A stretch of 41,963 bases of DNA from the NCBI GenBank assembly GCA_023449275.1, contig JAEXJM010000027.1:1-41963 (forward strand), given 5' to 3'. The notes under the pieces are model-generated. The model saw only the letters and a program-made list of their open reading frames with translations. It did not search any database and had not been told where the DNA came from. The DNA is from Pseudomonadota bacterium. GTDB taxonomy: Bacteria > Pseudomonadota > Gammaproteobacteria > Burkholderiales > Burkholderiaceae_D. The position numbers were made by a program, and so were the translations under genes. Shown here one piece after another: positions 33,497 through 41,963 of this stretch. Positions within the stretch are counted from its first letter, which is position 1. Every line of letters starts with the position of its first letter.

Positions 33497-34426
33497 TCAG
33501 TTGATTTTCCATAGCTGGCGATTGACAGACAGAATGGCACCAAGCCATCCCAGCGACGCACTGCCAGCCAGAAGAATGGCGGAAATGGCAGGGCTCAAAG
33601 GCATGAGTTGGAAACTGGAACCATAAAGCTGTGCCAGTTCGATGATAACGGTATTGAACGGGTATAGACATACGTCGATCAGGACAAGGGCGATGATTCC
33701 CGAAAACAGTCCGAGGAAAATGCCCATGTAGTAAAACGGCCTCCGGATATAGGCCCGGCTGGCGCCGATGTGCCATGACACAGTGATTTCATCGAGATGC
33801 ATCAGTACCTGCAATCGGACGGTATTGAAGGTCACGACAATGATGACGACGCTCAGGATGGTCGCCAGAAAGAGCAGGCCCATGCGCATGACACTCAAAA
33901 GGGCTGCCAGACGTTTTGCCCAGTCCGAATCGACCTGAACCTTGTCGATGGATGGTATTTTCTGCAGTTGTGCGGCAGCCAGTTCGATCTGAATGGAGAT
34001 GTTGCGGTTCTCCGCGCCGTCTTTCAGCCGGATGATATAGCTGTCCGGCAGAGGGTTGTTTCCAAGGGAATCGATAACATCGGCAAGTCCCGTTTTTTTC
34101 TGAAGGGATTGGAGGGCGGCATCTTTTGTCACAAGAATCAGTTCGATGTTCTGGTTTTGAGACTGGAATATCCTGTTGATGGACAGCTCTGTCGCCGCAG
34201 CGTCTGCTGCGGACGCATCCATTTTCAGAAAGACACTGATTTCCGGAGAGACGGACAATTGGCGGGTGACGGACTGGATATTGTCAAGCAGGGTAATACC
34301 GCCAAATGGCAACACCAGCGTCATCGCCAGTACAAGAATATTGAAGAAAAAATGTCCGGGAGAACGGCGAAACTGGCCAAGCGCGTTACCGATCGCGTTT
34401 ATATGATTTGATAACCAGATATTCAT
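33497..34426 (-). CDS. ftsX: Cell division protein FtsX
   Basis: Membrane subunit of the FtsEX complex that activates peptidoglycan hydrolases during division. The 309-residue protein has a first membrane segment at about 22-45, a periplasmic domain (about 50-165) and three more membrane segments in the C-terminal half. The HLDEITVSWHIGASRAYIRRPF segment is typical of FtsX. Its start overlaps the ftsE stop by four bases (ATGA), showing coupling. Confidence 0.95.
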   Translation of the reverse strand: MNIWLSNHINAIGNALGQFRRSPGHFFFNILVLAMTLVLPFGGITLLDNIQSVTRQLSVSPEISVFLKMDASAADAAATELSINRIFQSQNQNIELILVTKDAALQSLQKKTGLADVIDSLGNNPLPDSYIIRLKDGAENRNISIQIELAAAQLQKIPSIDKVQVDSDWAKRLAALLSVMRMGLLFLATILSVVIIVVTFNTVRLQVLMHLDEITVSWHIGASRAYIRRPFYYMGIFLGLFSGIIALVLIDVCLYPFNTVIIELAQLYGSSFQLMPLSPAISAILLAGSASLGWLGAILSVNRQLWKIN

Positions 34427-35112
34427 GCTTGTTTACCATTCATGGGTTGCTCGATGTGTTCGATTTTTCCCTGATTCAGAAAAACGATCCGGTCCGCCTT
34501 GCCGAAGAGTTCTTCATCGTGTGTGGATATGACGCAGGTGACACCGGCTGACTGGAAGAAAGTGATGGCATCGATGACTTTGTTCGCGTTGGCACGGTCA
34601 AGATTGGCGGTCGGTTCGTCTGCCAGTATGATCTGGGGGCGGTTGACGATAGCACGGGCCACGGCAACGCGTTGCTGTTCCCCTTCTGACAGGGATGGAG
34701 AGCAGGATAGTGCGCGATGCAGGAGGTCTACTTTTTCAAGAGCCGCCCGTGCCCGGGAGTCGGCTTCGTCCCTGGGGGTGCCCGTCACGAGCATGGGCAG
34801 CATTACATTGGCCAGAATGGTCCTGTCCGGCAAAAGATTCTGTTTCTGGAGAATCAGGCCAAGATTGCGTCTGAGGTAGGGAATGCCTGCGGCCTTGATC
34901 TGGCCGATTTCCTGACCATTCACGGTCAGTGTGCCTGTGTCCGGCCGCTCGATAGCAGCAATCATTTTCAAAAGGGTCGATTTCCCCGCTCCGGATGGCC
35001 CGGACAGAAAGACAAATTCACCCTGATTGATGGAAAGTGAAACATCGGAAACGGCGATGATATTGTCCGGATAGCACTTGGATACGTTTTGGAATTGAAT
35101 CATTGCGCTCAT
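34423..35112 (-). CDS. ftsE: Cell division ATP-binding protein FtsE
   Basis: ATPase partner of FtsX. The 229-residue ABC protein has Walker A SGPSGAGKSTLLK, a Q-loop LGLILQKQNLL, the signature SLSEGEQQRVAVARAI and Walker B ILADEPTANLD, with the H-loop ISTHDEEL. Two starts are possible, ATG 35112 and ATG 35103; relatives usually begin at MIxFxNVSK, which is the second. It begins two bases after the ftsY stop. Confidence 0.96.
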   Translation of the reverse strand: MSAMIQFQNVSKCYPDNIIAVSDVSLSINQGEFVFLSGPSGAGKSTLLKMIAAIERPDTGTLTVNGQEIGQIKAAGIPYLRRNLGLILQKQNLLPDRTILANVMLPMLVTGTPRDEADSRARAALEKVDLLHRALSCSPSLSEGEQQRVAVARAIVNRPQIILADEPTANLDRANANKVIDAITFFQSAGVTCVISTHDEELFGKADRIVFLNQGKIEHIEQPMNGKQA

Positions 35113-35114
35113 CG

Positions 35115-36170
35115 TTAGCTCAACAATGCGTTTGAAAATTCTTCTGCATTAAAGGGTTGCAAATCATCAATCTGTTCACCGACACCGATAAAATAGACAG
35201 GAACAGGATGGTTTTTCGCAATGGCTGCCAGAATGCCACCTTTGGGCGTGCCATCCAGCTTTGTGACGATGAGACCTGTCAGCCCAAGTTTCTCATCGAA
35301 TGCCTTGACCTGTGCCAGTGCATTCTGGCCGGTGTTGCCATCGATGACGAGAAGGATTTCATGCGGTGCCTGATCCATTCCCTTGCCAATGACCCGCTTG
35401 ACTTTTTTAAGTTCTTCCATCAAGTGCGATTGGGTCGGCAAACGTCCTGCTGTATCGACCATGACAACGTCGATGTTTTTCGCCCGCGCTGACTGGACTG
35501 CGTCGAAAGCGACGGCGGCGGGATCGCCGGATTCCTGGGCGATGACGGTGATCTTGTTCCTGTCTCCCCAGACGGCAAGCTGTTCACGTGCGGCTGCACG
35601 GAAGGTGTCGCCGGCTGCCAGCAGGACTGTCTGGTCGCTTTTCTGCAGGTGTTGGGCCAGTTTGCCGATGGTCGTCGTTTTGCCAGCGCCATTGACGCCA
35701 GCCATCATGATGACGAGTGGGCTATGACGGCCGATTTCGAGATTTTTTTGCAGTGGCATCAGAAGTTCTGTCAGCAAAGCGGCCAGTGCCGTCTTGATTT
35801 CAGAGGGGTGGGTCAGCCGGTCTTCCTTTACTTTCCGGCGCAGTTTATCGAGAAGATGTTCCGTTGCAGGCAAACCGACATCGGAAACCAGCAAAGCGGT
35901 TTCAAGTTCTTCAAACAATTCTTCATCAATGGTCGTTCCACCGAATATGTTCAGGTTGGCCGATGTTTTTGCCAGTCCGTTTTTGAGTCGGCTCAGCCAG
36001 GATTGTTTTTTTTCAGTGTCTTGCTTGGCAACGGAGGAAGATGCATCTATATTACCGGGGAAAGCCCCAGACGATTCATGTTGTGTCCATGCCGGGTCGG
36101 CAGAAGTGGATTCACTGTTTTCCTGTTCGACCGGAGCGTTGTTGGTTTTCTTTTTGAAGAAGCTGAACAT
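35115..36170 (-). CDS. ftsY: Signal recognition particle receptor FtsY
   Basis: SRP receptor GTPase that docks ribosome-nascent-chain complexes at the inner membrane. It has a variable polar N-terminal region (about 1-60), the four-helix N domain (about 65-135) and the G domain with GVNGAGKTTTIGKLA, DTFRAAAREQL, VDTAGRLPT, TKLDGTPKGG and GVGEQIDDLQPF. The frame includes TTG 36176, but ATG 36170 gives the usual MFSFFKKK start (351 residues). First gene of the ftsY-ftsE-ftsX unit; divergent from the M16 pair. Confidence 0.97.
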   Translation of the reverse strand: MFSFFKKKTNNAPVEQENSESTSADPAWTQHESSGAFPGNIDASSSVAKQDTEKKQSWLSRLKNGLAKTSANLNIFGGTTIDEELFEELETALLVSDVGLPATEHLLDKLRRKVKEDRLTHPSEIKTALAALLTELLMPLQKNLEIGRHSPLVIMMAGVNGAGKTTTIGKLAQHLQKSDQTVLLAAGDTFRAAAREQLAVWGDRNKITVIAQESGDPAAVAFDAVQSARAKNIDVVMVDTAGRLPTQSHLMEELKKVKRVIGKGMDQAPHEILLVIDGNTGQNALAQVKAFDEKLGLTGLIVTKLDGTPKGGILAAIAKNHPVPVYFIGVGEQIDDLQPFNAEEFSNALLS

Positions 36171-36240
36171 TGGCAAAATGGGCTGAATAAAAGTCGTTAA
36201 AAATACACTTCGTAAATATCATTCTAGCAGAGCTGCAAAT

Positions 36241-37584
36241 ATGAAAATCCGAAAAATGTTGTTTGGTCTGATCTTTGTCCTATTCTGGGTACAGAATGGC
36301 GTTCACGCCGAACCGGCGCAGGAATTCGTCCTGAAAAACGGGTTGAAAGTGATCGTCAGGGAAGATCATCGAGCTCCGGTTGTTTCTCATATGGTCTGGT
36401 ACCGTGTCGGGTCGATGGATGAATCGAACGGAACGACCGGTGTCGCCCATGTGCTTGAACACATGATGTTCAAGGGAACGAAAAAATATCCTGACGGCAG
36501 CCTCTCGAAAATAGTGGCCGGGTTGGGTGGCAAGGATAACGCTTTCACCAATACGGATTACACCGCTTATTACCAGCAGATCCCCAGGGCCAATCTTGAA
36601 AAAATGATGGAGCTGGAAGCGGACCGGATGCAAAATCTGCAATTCAAGGATGCCGATTTCCAGAAAGAAATCAGAGTGGTAATGGAAGAACGTCGCTGGC
36701 GAACGGATGACCAGCCAAATGCGCAGGTCGATGAGGCGATGAGGGCTACGGCATTCAATGCCCATCCCTATCATTGGCCCGTCATCGGCTGGATGAACGA
36801 TTTGCAGAACATGACGGTCAACGATGCCAGAAGCTGGTATGAAAAATGGTATGCTCCGAATAATGCCACGATAGTCGTTGTCGGGGATGTGAAGGCGGAG
36901 GATGTCAGAAAGCTGGCCGAAAAGCATTTTGGCCGCATAAAACCCAAGAAGCTCATTTTGACGAAACCTCAGGTCGAACCGCTTCAGAAAGGCGTGAGAA
37001 GGGTCGCGGTGAAAGCGCCTGCTGAAAATCCTTCCGTTTCGCTGGCGTACAAGGTACCGTCCCTGAAAGATGTTGAAAAGGATGATGAGGTCTATGCGCT
37101 TGACGTACTGGCAACGGTACTGGACGGGTACGACAATGCCCGTTTGTCTTCCAATCTTGTTCGCAAGGAACCGGTCGCGATTGCAGTTGGTGCGGATTAT
37201 TCGGCAATCAGCCGTGGCCCTGCTCTGTTTGTTGTTGAAGGAACCCCGGCAAAAGGTGTTTCCGTGGAAGAACTGGAAAAACGGCTGAAACAGCAGATTG
37301 CCGAAATTGCCGATAGGGGGATATCCAGTGCAGAGCTGCAACGTGTCAAGATGCAATTGATTTCTTCCCAAATATACAAACGGGATTCCATGTTCGGTCA
37401 GGCGATGGAAATCGGTGTGTATGAAATGTCCGGTATCGGTCAGAAACAGATCGACCGTATTATCGAGAAGTTGAAAGCCGTGACGCCTGAACAGGTTCAG
37501 GCTGTTGCAAAAAAATATTTTACAGATGATTCCCTGACTGTGGCGACACTGGTTCCTGTCGCTTTGAGAGACAAGAAGAAATGA
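36241..37584 (+). CDS. M16 family zinc metallopeptidase (active subunit)
   Basis: Exported or periplasmic pitrilysin-type peptidase. It has a signal peptide (basic MKIRK, hydrophobic core, likely cut after Ala23 in GVHA-EP). The inverted zinc motif HVLEH is at 70-74, and the distal glutamate is probably in VMEER at 149-150. A C-terminal M16 domain (VAVKAPAENPSVSLAYKVPS onward) follows. Length 447. It pairs with the next gene, which lacks the zinc motif; together they resemble the two-chain M16B proteases. Substrate unknown. Confidence 0.9.
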   Translation: MKIRKMLFGLIFVLFWVQNGVHAEPAQEFVLKNGLKVIVREDHRAPVVSHMVWYRVGSMDESNGTTGVAHVLEHMMFKGTKKYPDGSLSKIVAGLGGKDNAFTNTDYTAYYQQIPRANLEKMMELEADRMQNLQFKDADFQKEIRVVMEERRWRTDDQPNAQVDEAMRATAFNAHPYHWPVIGWMNDLQNMTVNDARSWYEKWYAPNNATIVVVGDVKAEDVRKLAEKHFGRIKPKKLILTKPQVEPLQKGVRRVAVKAPAENPSVSLAYKVPSLKDVEKDDEVYALDVLATVLDGYDNARLSSNLVRKEPVAIAVGADYSAISRGPALFVVEGTPAKGVSVEELEKRLKQQIAEIADRGISSAELQRVKMQLISSQIYKRDSMFGQAMEIGVYEMSGIGQKQIDRIIEKLKAVTPEQVQAVAKKYFTDDSLTVATLVPVALRDKKK

Positions 37585-37623
37585 TCGCAATGGCTTCCTG
37601 TATGGATGAATGAAGAGTTCAAT

Positions 37624-38973
37624 ATGAAAAAAAACGCTGAAAAATTTCCCGGACCGGCATTAGGTCGCAAACTCATTGGCATAATCTGTTTTTTTGGTAT
37701 CAGTTCGATGGCCTGTGCGGCTATTCCGATTCAGCAATGGACGACAGACAATGGCGCGAAGGTCCTTTTTGTTGAAACCCACTCGATTCCGGTCATTGAT
37801 ATCAATGTGGATTTCGATGCGGGTGCCAGACGTGATCCTGTCGGAAAAAGCGGGTTGGCAGGTCTGACCAATGCGTCACTGGACAAGGGAATGACGGATG
37901 CCGCCGGATTGGTGGTTTCTGAAGCAAAAATACTCGACACTTTTGCCGATGTCGGTGCAGCGCGAAGCAATAGCGTCAATATGGATAAAGCCGGATATTC
38001 CCTCCGGATATTGGCCGGGCAGGAGCAATCCGAAAAGGCGATCGATATGTTATCCGAATTGCTGGCCAAGCCTTCTTTTCCTGCCGAATTGCTGAACAGG
38101 GACAAGGCACGGTTAGTCGCCTCCATCAGGGAGGAAGAAACCCGTCCGGAATCCATTGCCGCCAGAGCCTTCAAAAAAGGAATGTATCCGGCACATCCTT
38201 ATGGTGTGAGTCCAACGCCTGAAACGGTCAGCGCGATTTCTCGCGATGACCTGATTTCCTTCCACAGGGATCATTATGTTGCCAACCGGGCGGTCATCAC
38301 GATAGTCGGTGATCTCGACTTGAAGAGTGCAAAACAGATTGCAAACCGGATCAGTGGAAAACTGGCTGTTGCCAAGGCAGATTTGCCCGCGATGCCGTCG
38401 GTAAAACTGACCGTGTCCAAAACGGATGCGATACCTCACCCGGCAACACAGGCACATATCCTGGTGGGCATGCCGTCCGTGAAGCGGGGCGATCCTGATT
38501 TCTTTGCTCTGACTGTCGGTAACTACATTTTGGGTGGAGGCGGCTTTTCATCCCGCCTGATGCAGGAAGTCCGTGAAAAACGGGGCCTGACTTACGGTGT
38601 TTACAGTACGTTTTCTCCGATGATTCAGAAGGGGCCTTTTCTGATCGGTTTGCAAACGGAAAAAAAACAGGCTGACGCTGCCTTGAAAGTGGTCAATTCC
38701 ACACTGGGTGATTTCCTTCAGAACGGGCCTACCCGGAAAGAACTGAACGCGGCAAAGGATCATCTGGTCAACAGTTTTGCCATGAAGATGGATAATAACC
38801 GCAAGATTCTGGATTTAGTCTCCATGATTGGTTATTATCACCTGCCGATCGATTATCTGGACACCTGGACGGATAATATCAGTCGGGTAACGATCAGGGA
38901 TGTACAAAAGGCGTTTCATCAAAAAGTAACTGAAAATGAATTGGTTACCGTTGTCGTCGGCAATCGGCAATGA
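37624..38973 (+). CDS. M16 family peptidase-like protein (non-catalytic subunit)
   Basis: A 449-residue partner of the preceding peptidase. It has a hydrophobic signal segment (about 18-38, ending ACAA). Where the active chain has HxxEH this one reads GLAGLTNASLD, so zinc binding is lost. The C-terminal half keeps the GGGFSSRLMQEVREKRGLTYGVYS block, the Arg/Tyr substrate-binding motif of regulatory M16 chains. ATG 37606 is also in frame, but GAAGAG at 37612-37617 fits ATG 37624. Only 39 bases separate it from the active subunit, so co-transcription and complex formation are likely. Confidence 0.88.
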   Translation: MKKNAEKFPGPALGRKLIGIICFFGISSMACAAIPIQQWTTDNGAKVLFVETHSIPVIDINVDFDAGARRDPVGKSGLAGLTNASLDKGMTDAAGLVVSEAKILDTFADVGAARSNSVNMDKAGYSLRILAGQEQSEKAIDMLSELLAKPSFPAELLNRDKARLVASIREEETRPESIAARAFKKGMYPAHPYGVSPTPETVSAISRDDLISFHRDHYVANRAVITIVGDLDLKSAKQIANRISGKLAVAKADLPAMPSVKLTVSKTDAIPHPATQAHILVGMPSVKRGDPDFFALTVGNYILGGGGFSSRLMQEVREKRGLTYGVYSTFSPMIQKGPFLIGLQTEKKQADAALKVVNSTLGDFLQNGPTRKELNAAKDHLVNSFAMKMDNNRKILDLVSMIGYYHLPIDYLDTWTDNISRVTIRDVQKAFHQKVTENELVTVVVGNRQ

Positions 38974-39009
38974 GTGTTTGATGAATGATTGGTAGCGGCC
39001 TCGAACGGA

Positions 39010-39651
39010 ATGGCATTTAAAAAAAACAGGCAGAAAACTGCCGCAAAAAAAACGGTTCACCAGGTACGGATAGTCGGCGGAATCTGGAAACGGACTCCAC
39101 TGGCGGTTGTCGATGTACCCGGTCTGCGGCCGACTCCTGATCGTGTCCGTGAAACCTTGTTCAATTGGCTGACGTATCTGAAGGGAAATGCCTTTGGAAA
39201 AATGTGTTGTCTCGATTTGTTCGCTGGAACGGGAGCGTTGAGCTTCGAGGCGGCCAGCAGAGGGTTTTCACAGGTGACGACAGTTGAAGAAAACCGGACA
39301 GCTTATTCGCATCTGGAAACGGTCAGACAGAAATTGAATGCCGGACAAGTAAAAATTGTTCATGCCGATGCTTTCACCTATGCAAAAAGGCTTGTTGGTG
39401 TTAATGAACGATTTGACCTGATATTCCTTGATCCTCCATTTCAGGAAAATCATTTGCCCGCTATCTTGCCATTGTGTGTCAAACTCCTGGCTGATGGCGG
39501 TTTGATTTACGTGGAGTCGAATGAACCTCTTTCCAACGAAAAACTGGATGAAATGTTGCCAAAAGAGACAAAATGTCACATTTGCAGGGAAAATAGAGCC
39601 GGTCAGGTTTATTATCATCTGCTTGAAATGCAGGTATGGCGCCAATCTTGA
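39010..39651 (+). CDS. rsmD: 16S rRNA (guanine(966)-N2)-methyltransferase RsmD
   Basis: Methylates G966 of 16S rRNA. Motifs are VRIVGGIWKRTPL, LRPTPDRVRETLFNWL, the SAM-binding CCLDLFAGTGALSFEA and the catalytic FLDPPF. Length 213 residues from ATG 39010. TTG 38989 is in frame and would add seven residues; neither has a strong ribosome site. A Lys-rich N-terminal tail precedes the core. Followed by coaD, a pairing seen in many bacteria. Confidence 0.94.
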   Translation: MAFKKNRQKTAAKKTVHQVRIVGGIWKRTPLAVVDVPGLRPTPDRVRETLFNWLTYLKGNAFGKMCCLDLFAGTGALSFEAASRGFSQVTTVEENRTAYSHLETVRQKLNAGQVKIVHADAFTYAKRLVGVNERFDLIFLDPPFQENHLPAILPLCVKLLADGGLIYVESNEPLSNEKLDEMLPKETKCHICRENRAGQVYYHLLEMQVWRQS

Positions 39652-39689
39652 GGCATAATATATAAAGTTTAATTCTGAAAGAGTAACAA

Positions 39690-40178
39690 ATGGTTATTGC
39701 TGTTTATCCTGGAACATTCGATCCTCTGACGAGGGGGCATGAAGATCTTGTGCGTCGTGCATCCGGTTTGTTTGATGAATTGATCGTCGGTGTCGCTGAC
39801 AGCCGTGTCAAAAAGCCGTTTTTTTCCATGGAAGAACGCATGCAAATTGCCAAGGAGGTGCTGGGACATTATCCGAATGTCCGGGTCGAGAGTTTTACCG
39901 GACTGTTGAAGGATTTTGTCCGGGTTCATAACGCCAGTGTCATTATCCGTGGTTTGCGCGCTGTGTCGGATTTCGAGTACGAATTCCAGATGGCTGGCAT
40001 GAACCGGTATCTGATGCCGGAAGCGGAAACCCTGTTCATGACACCTTCGGATCAGTATCAGTTCATTTCGGGTACAATCGTTCGTGAAATCGCCTTTTTG
40101 GGCGGTGATGTTTCCAAGTTCGTTTTTCCTTCAGTGGAGGCATGGCTGAAGAAGAAGGTCAAGGAAATGAAATCCTGA
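39690..40178 (+). CDS. coaD: Phosphopantetheine adenylyltransferase
   Basis: Adenylates 4'-phosphopantetheine to dephospho-CoA. The 162-residue protein has the nucleotidyltransferase motif YPGTFDPLTRGHEDL, RGLRAVSDFEYEFQMAGMNR and the ISGTIVREI motif near the C-terminus (the ISSTxVR block with Gly for Ser). It starts at ATG 39690 after AAAGAG; a CATAATATATA stretch at 39653-39663 could be its own -10. Confidence 0.98.
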   Translation: MVIAVYPGTFDPLTRGHEDLVRRASGLFDELIVGVADSRVKKPFFSMEERMQIAKEVLGHYPNVRVESFTGLLKDFVRVHNASVIIRGLRAVSDFEYEFQMAGMNRYLMPEAETLFMTPSDQYQFISGTIVREIAFLGGDVSKFVFPSVEAWLKKKVKEMKS

Positions 40179-40232
40179 TTTGATCAGGTTTGCTGAACAC
40201 TCATCGGAATTTTCGAAAGAAAACAGGAAGTA

Positions 40233-40484
40233 ATGTCATTACTTATTACCCACGAATGTATCTGTTGTGATATCTGCGTTCCGGAATGTCCTAACGAAGC
40301 CATAACCCTCGGGAAAAAGGTTTGTGAAATCGATCCGGATAAGTGTACGGAATGTGTCGGCCATTATCCGGAGCCGCAATGCAAGCAGGTTTGTCCCATG
40401 GACTGTATCGTTAATGATCCGGATCGCAAGGAGACACAGGAGCAATTGATGAACAAGTTCATTCGTCTTCAGGAGAAAAAATGA
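40233..40484 (+). CDS. 2[4Fe-4S] ferredoxin (YfhL/Alvin type)
   Basis: Small electron carrier of 83 residues. The first cluster motif is CxxCxxCxxxCP at 9-20 (Cys9, 12, 15, 19), with an additional Cys11. The second is CTEC...CKQVCP with an eight-residue insertion between the second and third Cys, a mark of the Allochromatium-type ferredoxins. A charged C-terminal helix follows. Partner enzymes cannot be named from context. It lies 54 bases after coaD and ends at a terminator. Confidence 0.94.
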   Translation: MSLLITHECICCDICVPECPNEAITLGKKVCEIDPDKCTECVGHYPEPQCKQVCPMDCIVNDPDRKETQEQLMNKFIRLQEKK

Positions 40485-40488
40485 AATG

Positions 40489-40520
40489 AAAAATGGCCGC
40501 ACAAGCAGCCATTTTTATTT
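40489..40520. terminator. Terminator between ferredoxin and ychF
   Basis: AAAAATGGC / GCCATTTTT (40489-40497 and 40508-40516), with two more GC pairs possible across a one-base mismatch. A and T runs on both sides let it work for both converging genes. Confidence 0.85.
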
Positions 40521-40536
40521 TGAAGTGGTCTGGAGA

Positions 40537-41628
40537 TCAGACATTAAACAGGAAGTTCAGCACATCCCCATCCTTGACGATATATTCCTTGCCTTCCGCA
40601 CGCATTTTTCCGGCTTCCTTGGCACCTTGCTCGCCTTTATAAGCGATATAGTCTTCAAAAGAAATGGTTTGGGCGCGAATGAAGCCGCGTTCAAAGTCAG
40701 TGTGGATCACTCCGGCAGCCTGTGGCGCAGTGTCGCCGATATGGATTGTCCAGGCTCGAACTTCCTTTACGCCTGCCGTGAAATATGTCTGCAGGCCGAG
40801 CAGTTTGAAAGCTGCCCTGATCAGTCTGTTCAGGCCCGGTTCATCCATTCCCATGTCGGAAAGAAATTCGGCACGGTCTTCTTCTGGCAGCTCGACAATT
40901 TCCGATTCAATTGCCGCGCAAATGGCAACGATTGGTGCGTTTTGGGATTTTGCATATCCTGTTAGCTGATCCAGCAATGGATTGTCCGTAAATCCATCTT
41001 CAGAAACATTGGCGACATACATGGTTGGTTTTGCCGTGATGAGGCATAAAGGACGGATTATTTCCATCTCTTCCTTATCCAGACCTATGGTGCGAACAGG
41101 CTCTGCCTTGTTCAGATGTGCGGCTACCCGTTCCAGTATTTCGCAAAGACGGGCGGATTCCTTGTTGCCTGATTGCGCTTTCTTGATTTCGCGGGCGATA
41201 ACTCTTTCAACGGTATTCAGATCGGCAAGGGCCAGTTCAGTCTGGATAACTTCGATATCGCTTAATGGATCAACCTTGCCAGCGACGTGTACCACATTAT
41301 CGTTCTGGAAGCAGCGGACGACCTGAACGATAGCGTCGGTTTCGCGGATGTGGGCCAGAAACTGGTTGCCCAGGCCTTCGCCTTTGGAAGCGCCAGCGAC
41401 AAGTCCTGCAATATCGACAAATTCGACGACTGCTGGAAGGATGCGCTCCGGTTTGACGATGGCCGCCAGATCATTCAGTCTGTTATCAGGAACCTCGACA
41501 ATGCCTACATTAGGTTCGATGGTGCAGAAAGGATAATTTTCTGCTGGAATGCCTGCTTTGGTCAGGGCGTTAAACAAGGTGGACTTGCCGACGTTTGGCA
41601 AACCGACGATACCGCATTTCAAGCTCAT
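40537..41628 (-). CDS. ychF: Redox-regulated ATPase YchF
   Basis: OBG-family P-loop protein that prefers ATP and binds ribosomes; linked to stress responses. The 363-residue protein has G1 GLPNVGKSTLFNALTKA, the PFCTIEPNVG switch, VDIAGLVAGASKGEGLGNQFL, an antiparallel coiled coil (about 140-195), and a C-terminal TGS-like domain ending in RAEGKEYIVKDGDVLNFLFNV. The NVSE motif replaces the NKxD guanine-specificity motif, consistent with ATP preference. Confidence 0.98.
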   Translation of the reverse strand: MSLKCGIVGLPNVGKSTLFNALTKAGIPAENYPFCTIEPNVGIVEVPDNRLNDLAAIVKPERILPAVVEFVDIAGLVAGASKGEGLGNQFLAHIRETDAIVQVVRCFQNDNVVHVAGKVDPLSDIEVIQTELALADLNTVERVIAREIKKAQSGNKESARLCEILERVAAHLNKAEPVRTIGLDKEEMEIIRPLCLITAKPTMYVANVSEDGFTDNPLLDQLTGYAKSQNAPIVAICAAIESEIVELPEEDRAEFLSDMGMDEPGLNRLIRAAFKLLGLQTYFTAGVKEVRAWTIHIGDTAPQAAGVIHTDFERGFIRAQTISFEDYIAYKGEQGAKEAGKMRAEGKEYIVKDGDVLNFLFNV

Positions 41629-41963
41629 GTAAATACTTTCTGAAGTTATCTGTGAGAACTGTGGGAATTAATCGTGTACAAGACACTCGGCAATTATATA
41701 AGTGAAGTCACCATTTGGCACATACATATAGAGAGAGGGTTTTGCACTTGTTCCGGGCAGAAGGTAAATATTGAATAGAGTGAATGTTGTCATGTTGCAT
41801 TAAAGGTGTTGTGAAATAGCAAAAGAGTAGATGATGATAAAAAAAGGCTTGACGATATAGGTATGAGGGGTACATAATTTCATTTCTCTGCTGCAGCGAC
41901 ACAATGAAGTGAAGCAAAAAGTAGGGAGTTGTCAACGACGAAGTGGAATTTGATTTTTTAAGA
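41629..41963. other. AT-rich spacer right of ychF
   Basis: No credible gene in 335 bases. On the minus strand a TATAAT (41698-41693) is a likely -10 for ychF. The right part carries a plus-strand promoter described separately. No tRNA, inverted repeat array or insertion sequence end was seen. Confidence 0.6.
41849..41878 (+). promoter_or_regulatory. Strong plus-strand promoter, possibly of an rRNA operon
   Basis: TTGACG (41849-41854) and CATAAT (41873-41878), 18 bases apart, each match five of six consensus positions. An A-rich tract (UP-element-like) precedes the -35. The sequence just after the -10, TTTCATTTCTCTGCTGCAG, resembles leaders of rRNA operons that I remember from Burkholderiales, and the window ends in a boxA-like TGATTTTTTAAGA (41951-41963). 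The operon itself would lie outside the window. Confidence 0.5.

Noticed and set aside
36280..37590. 436-codon open frame antisense to the M16 peptidase
   Set aside because: Shadow of a strongly supported gene with signal peptide and zinc motif; no ribosome site or recognisable domain.
1..41963. CRISPR array, insertion sequence, prophage or defence island
   Set aside because: No spaced repeats, transposase, integrase or terminal inverted repeats were found; gene order is that of a conserved core chromosome.

Overview
This 41,963-base window is a dense piece of bacterial chromosome carrying about 36 apparently intact protein genes, one gene cut by the left edge, and one heavily decayed gene. 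No tRNA, rRNA, CRISPR array or insertion sequence is visible. Gene content and order (mrcA/aroK/aroB/dgt; recA-recX; exbB-exbD-lpxK-Trm112-kdsB-adk; hrcA/nadK-recN-grpE-dnaK-dnaJ; ftsY-ftsE-ftsX-rpoH; M16-M16-rsmD-coaD-ferredoxin; ychF) fit a betaproteobacterium of the order Burkholderiales. The moderate GC content and several losses suggest an Oxalobacter-like member of the Oxalobacteraceae. That genus call is inference from memory of gene order, not from a search.

Layout. Positions 1-6,106: N-terminal part of PBP1A (mrcA) divergent from a fused shikimate kinase/dehydroquinate synthase gene, then dgt, converging on xseA, then a DUF2889 gene. Positions 6,107-10,861: recA under a perfect LexA box, recX, lgt, and ilvD with a strong terminator. 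Positions 10,900-18,576: argH, then an envelope cluster (exbB-exbD-lpxK-Trm112-kdsB), adk and the proton-pumping pyrophosphatase hppA, closed by a GNRA-loop terminator. Positions 18,646-20,275: a PAS/GGDEF pseudogene with at least six frame changes. Positions 20,276-30,161: an EamA transporter, pyrF, hrcA, nadK, recN and grpE-dnaK-dnaJ. Positions 30,173-33,362: trmL and comF, divergent bioC, then rpoH under a perfect CIRCE element. Positions 33,497-40,520: ftsX-ftsE-ftsY on the minus strand, then two M16 peptidases, rsmD, coaD and a ferredoxin. Positions 40,537-41,963: ychF and an AT-rich spacer that ends in what looks like a stable-RNA promoter.

The most coherent system is a two-tier heat-shock circuit contained in about 11 kb. 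The repressor HrcA is encoded here, and its only perfect operator in the window overlies the promoter of rpoH. Near-consensus sigma-32 promoters then sit in front of grpE and dnaK, which have no CIRCE. HrcA would therefore reach the DnaK machine indirectly, through sigma-32.

Other points of interest are a 12-bp-periodic cluster of DnaA-box-like motifs beside an AT-rich stretch upstream of xseA, the AroK-AroB fusion, the absence of the pilMNOPQ genes from their usual place next to mrcA, and a bidirectional terminator that contains the stop codons of both converging genes. I found no clearly new multi-gene defence or mobile system; most of the window is conserved housekeeping DNA.
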